This document shows, in pieces, positions 18,061-27,273 of a stretch of 37,404 nucleotides of DNA. The stretch covers positions 1-37,404 of the forward strand of contig JAHFEU010000004.1 in NCBI GenBank assembly GCA_023248295.1. The letters are read 5' to 3'. This DNA is from Nitrospirota bacterium (GTDB lineage: Bacteria > Nitrospirota > Nitrospiria > Nitrospirales > Nitrospiraceae). The translations under genes and the position numbers were made by a program. Each line of letters begins with the position of its first letter. Position 1 is the first letter of the stretch. A model generated the notes under the pieces. It did not search any database. It was given only the letters and a program-made list of their open reading frames with translations, and was not told the DNA's origin.

Positions 18061-18153
18061 GGGGTGGCCTGGCTGATCCCCTATTGCGCGCGTCCAGCGA
18101 GCACCTTCTTAGGTGCGCGATGCGCGAGCACGGGGGATTAGCCTGGCCGCCCC
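18061..18153. repeat. Long imperfect inverted repeat with internal GCACCT-TCTT-AGGTGC hairpin
   Basis: GGGGTGGCCTGGCTGATCCCC (18061-18081) pairs with GGGGGATTAGCCTGGCCGCCCC (18132-18153); inner stem 18101-18116. Confidence 0.7.
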
Positions 18154-18286
18154 GCTTCTTTGCCCTTTGTCAGCCGAGGTGGCTTTTTCCTGAAGTCTCT
18201 ACCTACGCGAAAGCCGGAGGAGCCTCAATTATACCCATCCTGGCGGAACGGAAGATGTCGAGCGACCGGGCCGGGAGCCCCGCGAG

Positions 18287-21200
18287 CTAGCCTTTCACGT
18301 AGGTTCGGGCGATCTGCCTGATCCGCGGGTCGGGGTCGTCGGCAAGGGGCGCCAACACGTCGGCCACCCGAGCGTGAGGGATTTGCTTGAGCGCAAGGAC
18401 GGCGGCGGCGCGGACCTCACCGTTCCATTTAGGGCGACGGGAAAAGAAACGCTTTGGCGCTAAGATTCTGGCGAGCGGTGCGAAGCTGCCCAGATCCGCG
18501 ATCTGACCAAGAGCTTGGCAAAAGGCGACGGCCCGGTCCGTGTCGTTGGTGGGTTTCAACAAGGAGGCGAGCCGTTCGGCCGCCCCCGGCGGCTTGAGCT
18601 TCCCTAAGCCTTTAATCGCACCGATCGCCAATCCGGTGTCCGAGTGACCGGCATACTCCAGAAGCAGTTCCACCACCTCTTTGTCGTTGAGTCGCTCGGC
18701 CAGACGAAAGGCGGCCTTGCGCACCTGAGCGTCCTTGTCACGCAGGGCAAAAACCAACTCGGTCTTCAAGGCACGAGTCACGGAATCGATGACCTCCAGA
18801 ATCCTCACGCGTTCCTCGGCGCTGATCTCCAGAACCAGCTCTCGCTTCAAGGTCTTGGCAGCCATTGGTCCCTGCTCCGCAAGAAGGCCGGCGGCGATGT
18901 GCCGCACCCTGAATTCCTCCGCTTGCTTGATGAGATCGATCAGGACGGGCATGGTCGTCAGGCCCAGGCTACCGAGCGCTTGGGTTGCATTCTGTTGCCT
19001 GGTTGGGTCGCCGGATTTCAGGTCCTCCACGAGCAGCTTCTGCACCGCCGGCTCCAACTTTTTTTCCAAAATTCTGGCCAACGTCTGGGCACGCGAGTCA
19101 TTGGCCTCCTCGAGTTTTCGGTGGCGACTATGGAGCTGCGAGAGCAGGCGACACGCAAGCTGGTAGTCCGAGAACTGGATCAGGTTGGCGGCCATGCGGT
19201 ACACCATGGCAGCCAGCTCCTCAAGCATCTTTGGGTCCCTCTCGTCTGCAAAAGCGAGCAGGAGCGGCTCCGCCATCACCTTGGTGAGGTCCCCCTGGAA
19301 CCCAGAGGGGACGCTCTTGAGAACGTTCCTCCAGGCAGCAAGAACTTTTTCACGGAGGAGGGGATCGCGCCCCTGGAAACCCTTGAACAGCCGTTCGAGC
19401 ATCGGCTCAATCAGCTTCGGGCGCCCCTGTAGCAGAAACTCGTTCACCCGTCCTGGCATCGTCTCCAGCAACAGATCAAAGGGCTCCTTGGCAGCCTGTT
19501 CGGCCCACTGCGCTTCGGAGAGTCCTCCCTGGCTCCCATCGGAACTGTCGAGGGTCGCTGTGTTCACGCCCTCTTCCCCGCCTTCCCACTTGCCGGATTC
19601 TTTCATCGTCCCGGCCACACCGACTTCGTAGAGGCGCTCGTCGAAGAGAATGCCGGAGAGTCCCTGCTCTTTGGCAAAGCGTTTCCAGAACTCCCGACCC
19701 AACCCTGACGCGGGGAGTTGGCGGAGTGCCCCGATAAAGGTCTCAAGCTCAAAGTACGACGTGTGCTCCAGAAATGTCAGGCTATGGAGCTCGATGGAGT
19801 CAAGAAATTCCAGGAACCCTTCGGCCAAGGCCTTGAAATCCGATGGGTCCACTCGTTCGCCATCCACCAGCAGCGCCTTACTCGCCCGGGCCATCGTGAG
19901 GACCGGCCGCCGGGACAGGAGCTTGCGCAACGCTTCCAGGAGCTGTTCAACCGACGTCGAGGTGGTTTTGCTGTTGATGGGGTAGAGCTTGATGTTCTTG
20001 ACGGCGCTGAGGAGGCACCGGATGATGTCTTGAATCTGGGCGAGGTCCCCGCGTTCCACCTTCTGCTCGACCGCCTGCAACTGGTGGGAGATTCCCCTGC
20101 GCCTGGTCCGTTCGGTGTACCGCACCTGCTTCAAATTCACGTGTACCAGGCCGCGTTCGGAGGAGAAGCGTGCCCAGTAGCGCTGGTCGATGGTTTCAGG
20201 CCTGGCGTACCCGAAGGCCTCGATCAGCGCCTTTAACTCGTGTTCGGTCACGCCCCGATGAAACGCAATGCCCTGCAACTCGAGTCGGCTCAGGGAGTCA
20301 AGAAACGCATCGGCGACGAACCGAAACTCGCTGGCATCGATCTTCTGGCCGTTCACCAGCAAGGCCCGTTTCGCCTGAGTGAAGGTCAGCCGTTCGTTCT
20401 GGCTGAGCACCTGAGCGATGGCCCTCGTCGCCTGGAGAATCGCGCTGGCAACGGCCTTGCTTTCCGGGGGATAGAGCCTGACGTTGCGGACCGCGGTTTG
20501 CAGGGAGCGGATGACTCCGGGAATCTGCGGAAGACTGGCTTGCTCGAGCGGGATGTCCTCGGGATGAACCTCAAACTGTTCACCGGAATAGGAACTGGCT
20601 TCTTGAACGTTAAAGACCTTCTTGTTGGAGACCGCCTGCAGTTCCTCGTAGGTTCTGGCTTTCTCCTGATTGGCCGAGCGCTTGAAGTGATAGGCCAAAT
20701 GGGAGGCCGAAGGCAACACGCCTTGCTGATAGAGGGTCTCCTCGTAGGTGCCAATGCCCTCGTGCAGGGCCTGCTTTTGATCCTGCTGGAGGCCGCCGTA
20801 GGTGATGTCGAGAACGCGCTTGCTGAGAAACCTGATCGTCTCGTCATTGAGTTGAAAGTCCGATCGGAGCAGCCCCAGCGCCGCAGCCTGATCCACAAAC
20901 TCCAGGACCTTGGCCTCCATTTTCTTGGAGCTTCCGGTGAGCAGGCTCAGGGAGACATCCTCACCGAACGTCGAAGCCCGGGCAAGCAACTGACGACCCT
21001 CTTCATCAAGGGTGGCGATCTGCTGGCTGACGATCTCTTCCAGGGATCGCGGCAGATCGCCCTCCCGCAGAGGCTGGATCACCCATTGCCGGCCCACCAG
21101 GGAAATTTTCTGATCCATGACGAGCTTGCGCAGGATTTCACTGAGAAACAGCGGGTTGCCCTGGGTGATGTGCGCGAGGTGTCTCTCGAAATCCGGTGGC

Positions 21201-22507
21201 AGATCCACCTGCGGGAACAGCCCGTGAAGATGGCTGGCGATGTCGGCGGGAGTCAGTGGCTTCAACGTGATCTTTTTGATGCTCAGTTCGTCCTGCTGGA
21301 CTGCGAGGAATCGTTCCAGCGGCAGCATCTGGTCCTTTGCTCTGGCCGGCACCGTGCCGGGAGAAGCGCCGCAGATGAAGACAGGGATCTCCCGACGCAG
21401 GATCAGCACCCGGAGCAACATCAGCGTGGCCTCATCCGCGAAGTGGAGATCGTCAAGGAGCAGAATCAGGGGACGGAACCCGATCAGTTTGGGAATGAAA
21501 AACACCAGCGTGTTGAAAAGGCCCTCCCGCTGGGCCGCATCATCCTCGTCGAGCCGAACGTCCTGCAGTTCTTCCAGTTGAGGCAGGATATGGCTCAGAT
21601 ACGCGATCTGTGTCGAACTCAGGCTCTCGAAGACCGCGGCTCCCTTGTCCGCTCGACGGCTCAGGAGCGCAACCAGAATGTTGGCCGCCAGGTAATACGG
21701 GCGAAACGCCTCCTGTTGCACCCCGTTGACCTCGACCACCTCGACCTCGCCGCGGACAAGAGTGCCGCGAATGGCCTCTAAGAAGGTGGTCTTGCCCATC
21801 CCGTCGGCGCCTTCGACGATCAAAAATTGACTCTGGCGTTGGCCGAATTTCTTGAGCGATTCGGCTACCTGGACAAGTTCCAGCCCTCGCCCGACGCTGT
21901 GGACCTCTTCAAGCAGGTGGAGGGCCGCTTTGTCGGACACCACCTCGAGTTCCGCGGCGTTAGCCAGCCGGTCACGCCCTGATTTCTTGGCGTGGTAGAG
22001 CGCGGTGTCAGCCTTCTGGATCAAGGCCTTGCCGGTTTGGGCGTCCTCGGGTGCCGATGCCACGCCGATGCTGAGGGTCAGGTGGATGACGGCTTTTCCG
22101 TCGTCCAGGCTGAGGGATTCCTCGTGGATGCGCTGGTGGAGACGCGTTGCCAGTTGCATGGCCGCGGTTCGAGACGTGCGTGGCATGAGGATCATGAACT
22201 CATCACCGGCGAAGCGGATGGGCAGGCCCTCTTCCCCAGCCACCTCTGTCAGCAGGCGAGCAACCAGCACCAGCGCCTGGTCACCGCACTGATGGCCATG
22301 GGTGTCGTTAATCGCCTTGAAGTAGTCCACATCGATCATGAGCAGCGACAGGGAGTGGCCGTTCAAGGCATCCCAGGAAACTTTGTTCTCGAAGTAGCTG
22401 AGGAGGAAGCGGCGGTTGGCGATACCCGTCAGCTCGTCTTCAAAGACCAGGCGGGAGGGATCCTTGCCGACCTGTTTCAGAGAGGTGATAAGCTCTTCGT
22501 ACTGCAT
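18287..22507 (-). CDS. GGDEF diguanylate cyclase-like domain fused to AAA/STAND ATPase, duplicated domain and HEAT repeats (1406 aa)
   Basis: DELTGIANRR, RFAGDEFMILMP (GGDEF-like), Walker A VEGADGMGKTTFLE, Walker B LILLLDDLHFADEAT, C-terminal HEAT-like repeats (LGSLGLTTMPVLIDLI, LAERLNDKEVVELLLEYAG, ALKQIPHARVADVLAPLADDPDPRIRQIA). Confidence 0.9.
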   Translation of the reverse strand: MQYEELITSLKQVGKDPSRLVFEDELTGIANRRFLLSYFENKVSWDALNGHSLSLLMIDVDYFKAINDTHGHQCGDQALVLVARLLTEVAGEEGLPIRFAGDEFMILMPRTSRTAAMQLATRLHQRIHEESLSLDDGKAVIHLTLSIGVASAPEDAQTGKALIQKADTALYHAKKSGRDRLANAAELEVVSDKAALHLLEEVHSVGRGLELVQVAESLKKFGQRQSQFLIVEGADGMGKTTFLEAIRGTLVRGEVEVVEVNGVQQEAFRPYYLAANILVALLSRRADKGAAVFESLSSTQIAYLSHILPQLEELQDVRLDEDDAAQREGLFNTLVFFIPKLIGFRPLILLLDDLHFADEATLMLLRVLILRREIPVFICGASPGTVPARAKDQMLPLERFLAVQQDELSIKKITLKPLTPADIASHLHGLFPQVDLPPDFERHLAHITQGNPLFLSEILRKLVMDQKISLVGRQWVIQPLREGDLPRSLEEIVSQQIATLDEEGRQLLARASTFGEDVSLSLLTGSSKKMEAKVLEFVDQAAALGLLRSDFQLNDETIRFLSKRVLDITYGGLQQDQKQALHEGIGTYEETLYQQGVLPSASHLAYHFKRSANQEKARTYEELQAVSNKKVFNVQEASSYSGEQFEVHPEDIPLEQASLPQIPGVIRSLQTAVRNVRLYPPESKAVASAILQATRAIAQVLSQNERLTFTQAKRALLVNGQKIDASEFRFVADAFLDSLSRLELQGIAFHRGVTEHELKALIEAFGYARPETIDQRYWARFSSERGLVHVNLKQVRYTERTRRRGISHQLQAVEQKVERGDLAQIQDIIRCLLSAVKNIKLYPINSKTTSTSVEQLLEALRKLLSRRPVLTMARASKALLVDGERVDPSDFKALAEGFLEFLDSIELHSLTFLEHTSYFELETFIGALRQLPASGLGREFWKRFAKEQGLSGILFDERLYEVGVAGTMKESGKWEGGEEGVNTATLDSSDGSQGGLSEAQWAEQAAKEPFDLLLETMPGRVNEFLLQGRPKLIEPMLERLFKGFQGRDPLLREKVLAAWRNVLKSVPSGFQGDLTKVMAEPLLLAFADERDPKMLEELAAMVYRMAANLIQFSDYQLACRLLSQLHSRHRKLEEANDSRAQTLARILEKKLEPAVQKLLVEDLKSGDPTRQQNATQALGSLGLTTMPVLIDLIKQAEEFRVRHIAAGLLAEQGPMAAKTLKRELVLEISAEERVRILEVIDSVTRALKTELVFALRDKDAQVRKAAFRLAERLNDKEVVELLLEYAGHSDTGLAIGAIKGLGKLKPPGAAERLASLLKPTNDTDRAVAFCQALGQIADLGSFAPLARILAPKRFFSRRPKWNGEVRAAAVLALKQIPHARVADVLAPLADDPDPRIRQIARTYVKG

Positions 22508-22686
22508 CCCGCCTACCCGGCAGCTCCGACCGCCTCAACCTGGCAAGGTTCTCGACCTGCTTCAAGATGGCTCAGAGTCAGGAGAACCCGCGATGGCGCG
22601 TGGCGGTGACAGTCTGCGCAGTTCCAGTCGAACTACTGGGTTTACTGTAGTACTCAAGGCGGGATTTGCCAAATTTTATTTGATTT

Positions 22687-23466
22687 TTAGCGACTTGTGA
22701 ATTTGGGAGGCCGTTTTTCCATGAACGCGGTGATCCCCTCCTTCTTGTCAGCAGTCTCGCAGAGTTCCCCGAACAGCTCCGCTTCGCGCGCCATCCCCTC
22801 AGCGAAGGGACTGTCGAGGCCGGTCCGGATCGCCCGCAGCGCGGCCTGGGTGGCCTGGCGCCCCTTCGTCGTCACCATTCGGGCCAGGGTCATCGCTTGC
22901 GGCAGCACCTGGTCGGCAGGAGCGAGTCGGTTGAGCAATCCGAGCGCCAGGGCCTCCTCCGAGGTGATACTCTCCCCTGTCAGGATCAACTCGGCGGCCT
23001 GCGACGGCCCGATGATTCGTTGGAGCCGTTGGGTCCCGCCGAACCCCGGGATGAGACCCAGTTTGATCTCTGGCAGGCCGAGAGCAATCCCCGTGGCCGC
23101 CACCCGCATGTGACAGGCCATCGCCAATTCAAGCCCCCCGCCCAGGCAGGTGCCATTGATGGCGGCGATCACAGGCTTGTCAGAGCGTTCGATCCGGTTG
23201 AGCAGGGCCTGACCCCGACCGGACAGCTCCGATCCCTGGTACGCGGTAGCAAGGAGCGCCAGCTCTTTCAGATCGGCACCGGGACAGAAAAAGCGGCCGC
23301 TGGCCGTCAGCACCACCACCCGGATATCGTCACTGGCTTCCAGCTCGCCGAAGATTTGATCCAGCTCTGTGAGAACCGACGTGGTGAGCAGATTCGACGG
23401 GGGGTTGTTCAGGGTGACCGTCGCAATGCGTTCACCGGCGGAGACGTTGACGAAGCGGTATGGCAT
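22687..23466 (-). CDS. Enoyl-CoA hydratase/isomerase family protein
   Basis: MPYRFVNVSAGERIATVTLNNPPSNLL, CLGGGLELAMACHMRVA, LGLPEIKLGLIPGFGGTQRL (both catalytic Glu positions present). Confidence 0.92.
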   Translation of the reverse strand: MPYRFVNVSAGERIATVTLNNPPSNLLTTSVLTELDQIFGELEASDDIRVVVLTASGRFFCPGADLKELALLATAYQGSELSGRGQALLNRIERSDKPVIAAINGTCLGGGLELAMACHMRVAATGIALGLPEIKLGLIPGFGGTQRLQRIIGPSQAAELILTGESITSEEALALGLLNRLAPADQVLPQAMTLARMVTTKGRQATQAALRAIRTGLDSPFAEGMAREAELFGELCETADKKEGITAFMEKRPPKFTSR

Positions 23467-23654
23467 GATGGGCTCCTTCGACTGTCGGCCTGCGGCTCTC
23501 CGTCGTCGAAGCGGCAGGAGCATGACGGAGACCGTTCAGAAGATCTCACCTGACCGGAAGAGTCGCGTGGGTCTGCGACCGCTTTCATGCTAACAAAGTC
23601 GGGGTCCGCATGTCATTACTGTGCTAAACTTCTTGCGATGGAGGTGGCAGTTCC

Positions 23655-25049
23655 GTGATTGCCGATCGCCTCGCCGAGTACGGTCGGTCGCTTTCCTATC
23701 CGCATCTTCCCGCTGCCGCGGTGCATGAGGTCAAACGCCGGATCCTGGATAGCCTCGGGTGTGCCTTCGGCGCCTGGTCCGCCGAGCCCTGCCGGATCGC
23801 CCGCCGCACGGCACCATCCGTGAAGAGTGCCAACGGCGCGACGCTGTGGGGGACAGGGCATACAACCCTTCCGGATCTGGCCGCCTTCGCCAACGGCGCG
23901 CTGGTCCGCTACCTGGACTTCAACGACACCTACCTGTCGCAGGAGCCCGCGCATCCGTCGGACAATATCGCAGCGGTCCTGGCCGTTGCGGAGGCGACCC
24001 ATGCGTCCGGCAAGCAAGCCATCGAAGCGATCGTCCTCGCCTACGAGGTCCAGTGCCGGTTGTGCGACGCCGCGGCGCTGCGGCCGCGGGGGTGGGACCA
24101 TGTGACGTATGGTCCCTTTTCGTCCGCGCTGGCGGCGGCCAAGGTGCTCAAGCTGTCGCAGGCCCAGACGGTCCAGGCGGTCAATCTCGCCGGCGTGGCC
24201 AACGTGGCGCTGCGGCAGACGCGGGTGGGAGACCTCTCCATGTGGAAGGCCTGCGCCTTTTCGAATGCCACACGGAACGGGGTGTTCGCCGCCACCCTCG
24301 CCCAACAGGGCATGACCGGACCATCCCCGATCTTCGAGGGCGAGAAGGGCTTCATGAAGCTGGTGTCGGGGCCGCTCGATTTGCCGGCATTCGCCGGCGA
24401 GGGCCGGGCTCGGCGAGATGAGAATTCGTTCAAGATCCTCGAGACATACATCAAACACTACCCGGTGGAATACCACGCGCAGACAGCGGTCGAGGCGGCG
24501 CTCCTCGTCCGGGAGCAGGTGCTGAATGCGGAAGGACCTCGGTCCCTCGCTGAAATCACCGAGGTGGAGATCGGCAGCTACGGCGTGGCGATCGAGATTA
24601 TCGGGCGGGATGAGGCCAAGTGGCGTCCACGCACGAGGGAGACCGCCGACCACAGCTTCCCATTTTGCGTCGCCGTCGCTTTGCTGGACGGGACGGTGAC
24701 GGTGCGGTCATTTGGAACGAAGCGGCTCGAGGATCCGGTTCTGCATGCCCTGATGCAAAAGATCCGCGTCGTCGAACAACCGGAATTCATGGACTGGTAC
24801 CCTCAGGCCATGCCCACGCGGGTCACGGTCCGAACGGCGGCGGGCAAGGAGTATGTGCGGCAGGTTGACTTCCCCCTGGGGCATCCTCGGAATCCCATGT
24901 CCGATCGCGAGGTGGAGGAAAAGTTCCGCAGCCTCGCGCAAGGGAAACTGGACCGCGCAAGAGCGGGCCGGGTGATTGACCTGGTGTGGCGGCTGGATGC
25001 CCTGAAGAACGTCGGTGATCTGATGCCGCTGCTCAAGGTGGCTCGCTAA
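23655..25049 (+). CDS. MmgE/PrpD family protein (2-methylcitrate dehydratase-like)
   Basis: LDSLGCAFGAWS, RYLDFNDTYLSQEPAHPSDNIAAVLAVAEA, RPRGWDHVTYGPFSSALAAAKVL; GTG start. Confidence 0.88.
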   Translation: MIADRLAEYGRSLSYPHLPAAAVHEVKRRILDSLGCAFGAWSAEPCRIARRTAPSVKSANGATLWGTGHTTLPDLAAFANGALVRYLDFNDTYLSQEPAHPSDNIAAVLAVAEATHASGKQAIEAIVLAYEVQCRLCDAAALRPRGWDHVTYGPFSSALAAAKVLKLSQAQTVQAVNLAGVANVALRQTRVGDLSMWKACAFSNATRNGVFAATLAQQGMTGPSPIFEGEKGFMKLVSGPLDLPAFAGEGRARRDENSFKILETYIKHYPVEYHAQTAVEAALLVREQVLNAEGPRSLAEITEVEIGSYGVAIEIIGRDEAKWRPRTRETADHSFPFCVAVALLDGTVTVRSFGTKRLEDPVLHALMQKIRVVEQPEFMDWYPQAMPTRVTVRTAAGKEYVRQVDFPLGHPRNPMSDREVEEKFRSLAQGKLDRARAGRVIDLVWRLDALKNVGDLMPLLKVAR

Positions 25050-25090
25050 AGGACTCCCTCCCCACGACGAGCGGGGGCTGGGGTGGTCTT

Positions 25091-25114
25091 TCCTCCCCCT
25101 CCAGGGGGGAGGGG
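25091..25114. repeat. Intergenic CCTCCCCCTCCAGGGGGGAGGGG hairpin of the same C/G-rich class
   Basis: Inverted repeat just upstream of methylisocitrate lyase-like gene. Confidence 0.55.
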
Positions 25115-25145
25115 AAAAGAGGCTCCCAGGGCAGAGAAGGGAACC

Positions 25146-26057
25146 ATGGAGAAACCCAGTCAGTCTAAAGCACGACGCCTGCGGGAACTCATCGCTCGGC
25201 ATCTCGTGATGATGCCGGGGGCGTTCAATGCGCTGACGGCGATCCAGATCGAAGGCGCGGGGTTCGAAGCGGTCTATGTCTCAGGCGCCGCGCTGACGGC
25301 GGCTCGGGGGCTTCCCGACATCGGGCTCCTGTCAATGACGGAGGTCGCGGCCGATGCCGGGACCATTGCGAACGCGGTCTCCATCCCGGCGCTCGTCGAT
25401 GCGGACACCGGCTATGGTCCGCCCCTCGTCGTCATACGGGCGGTCAGGGAGTTCGAGCAACAGGGGCTGGCCGGGATCCAATTGGAGGATCAGGAGAACC
25501 CCAAGAAGTGCGGGCATCTTCCGGGAAAGCGCTTGGTACCCGCCTCCGAGATGGCCCAGAAGATCGGGGCCGCAGTAGAGGCGCGCCGGGACCCGGATTT
25601 TGTCATTGTGGCCCGCACCGACGCGCGGGCCGTGGAAGGCCTGGACGCTTCCGTCCGGCGGGCGCGGGAGTATGTGCGCGCGGGCGCCGACGCGGTGTTC
25701 CCGGAGGCCCTCGAGTCGGCCGAAGAGTTCCGGGCCTTCGCGCAGGGGCTCTCGAAGGAAGGCGTCACGGTGCCGCTCGTGGCCAACATGACCGAATTCG
25801 GCAAGACCCCCTACCTGACCGCGAGAGAGTTCGAGGACCTGGGGTATCGCATCGTCCTGTTCCCGGTCACGGCACTACGTGTCGCGACCAAGGCGATCGA
25901 GACCATGCTCGCTGAGTTGAAGGCCGTCGGGACTCAGCAGGGATTGTTGAGCACGATGCACACCAGGCAGCAGCTCTACGACCTGCTGGGATACTCGGAG
26001 TACGAGAAACGGGACAAGGACCTGCATGAGCGATATGGTCGGAAAAAACAAGAGTGA
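25146..26057 (+). CDS. prpB: Isocitrate lyase/PEP mutase superfamily protein (methylisocitrate lyase-like)
   Basis: MMPGAFNALTAIQIEGAGFEAVYVSGAA, DADTGYG, QLEDQENPKKCGHLPGKRLV, IVARTDAR. Confidence 0.88.
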   Translation: MEKPSQSKARRLRELIARHLVMMPGAFNALTAIQIEGAGFEAVYVSGAALTAARGLPDIGLLSMTEVAADAGTIANAVSIPALVDADTGYGPPLVVIRAVREFEQQGLAGIQLEDQENPKKCGHLPGKRLVPASEMAQKIGAAVEARRDPDFVIVARTDARAVEGLDASVRRAREYVRAGADAVFPEALESAEEFRAFAQGLSKEGVTVPLVANMTEFGKTPYLTAREFEDLGYRIVLFPVTALRVATKAIETMLAELKAVGTQQGLLSTMHTRQQLYDLLGYSEYEKRDKDLHERYGRKKQE

Positions 26058-27273
26058 ACGAGCCACAGGCACCCGCGGGCAGGGTGAGGGAGAGGGAGTC
26101 GCCTACAGCCCGGGGCTGGAGGGAGTGATCGCGGGGGAGACCGCTCTCTGCCAGATTGACGAGGGCGAGTCCGGCTTGCGGTATCGAGGCTACGCCATCG
26201 GCGACCTGGCCGAACGGGCGACGTTTGAAGAAGTCTCCTATCTCCTGCTGCTCGGCAAGCTCCCGACGCGCAAGGAACTGGAGGACTTTTCCGGGCAATT
26301 GCGCACGCAATGGGTCTTACCCGGGCCGGTTGAAGCCTTTCTCGGCGTGGTGCCACCCGATGCCCACCCCATGGACATTCTGCGGACCGGGGTGTCGCTG
26401 CTGGGCATGACCGATCCCGACGCCACGGGCGAGGGGCGCGTCTCGGCGGGCCCGGGGCGGGAGGGTGCCATCATCGGGTCGCAGGCGGCCAATGTGCGCA
26501 AGGCCATCCGTCTGCTGGCCCAGATCCCCGTCATGATCGCGACTTCGTACCGCCTTGCCCATGCCAAGCGGCAGGTCCAACCGAGCGCGACGCTCAGCTT
26601 CGCCGAAAACCTGCTGTATCTGCTCACAGACCGACATGGAGATGAGACTGCCAGGGCCATGGCCCGCGTGCTGGACGTTTCGCTGATCCTCTACGCCGAG
26701 CACGAGTTCAACGCGTCGACCTTTGCCGCACGGGTCGCCGCTTCGACGCTCACCGACCTCCATGCCGCGATCACGGCCGCCATCGCCGCGCTCAAGGGCC
26801 CGCTCCATGGAGGGGCCAATGAAGCGGTGGCGGCCATGCTGCTGGAGATCAAAAGCCGAGACCGGGCCGAACAGTGGGTGCGGGAGGCGCTGGCGTCGAA
26901 ACGCCGGGTGATGGGGTTCGGGCACCGGGTGCTCAGGAAAGGGGATGCCCGCTCCCAGATCATTCAGCGCCATGCGGAGGTCCTGAGCCGTACTTGCAGG
27001 GACACCCGCTGGTACGAGATTGCGACCATCGTGGATCGGGTGATGCAGCAGGAGAAAGGCCTGTATCCCAACCTGGACTTCTACACAGCCGTCGCCTATC
27101 TCCTGATGGGCATTCCCCAAGACCTCTACACGCCCCTGTTCGTCTGCGCGCGTATCACGGGCTGGTGCGCCCATGTGATCGAGCAGCAGGACCACAACCG
27201 GCTGATCCGCCCCCGTTCGCTGTACACCGGGCTCCCGCCGCAAGCCTATGTCCCCATCGACCAACGGACCTGA
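26026..27273 (+). CDS. Citrate synthase family protein (likely 2-methylcitrate synthase)
   Basis: YSPGLEGVIAGETALCQIDEGESGLRYRGYAIGDLA, YAEHEFNASTFAARVAAST, LKGPLHGGANEAV, GFGHRVLRKGDARS; overlaps preceding gene. Confidence 0.9.
   Translation: MSDMVGKNKSERATGTRGQGEGEGVAYSPGLEGVIAGETALCQIDEGESGLRYRGYAIGDLAERATFEEVSYLLLLGKLPTRKELEDFSGQLRTQWVLPGPVEAFLGVVPPDAHPMDILRTGVSLLGMTDPDATGEGRVSAGPGREGAIIGSQAANVRKAIRLLAQIPVMIATSYRLAHAKRQVQPSATLSFAENLLYLLTDRHGDETARAMARVLDVSLILYAEHEFNASTFAARVAASTLTDLHAAITAAIAALKGPLHGGANEAVAAMLLEIKSRDRAEQWVREALASKRRVMGFGHRVLRKGDARSQIIQRHAEVLSRTCRDTRWYEIATIVDRVMQQEKGLYPNLDFYTAVAYLLMGIPQDLYTPLFVCARITGWCAHVIEQQDHNRLIRPRSLYTGLPPQAYVPIDQRT

Noticed and set aside
20240-21781. 513-aa plus-strand ORF
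   Set aside because: Antisense to the GGDEF-ATPase gene; lacks motifs while the minus strand has clear Walker and GGDEF motifs.
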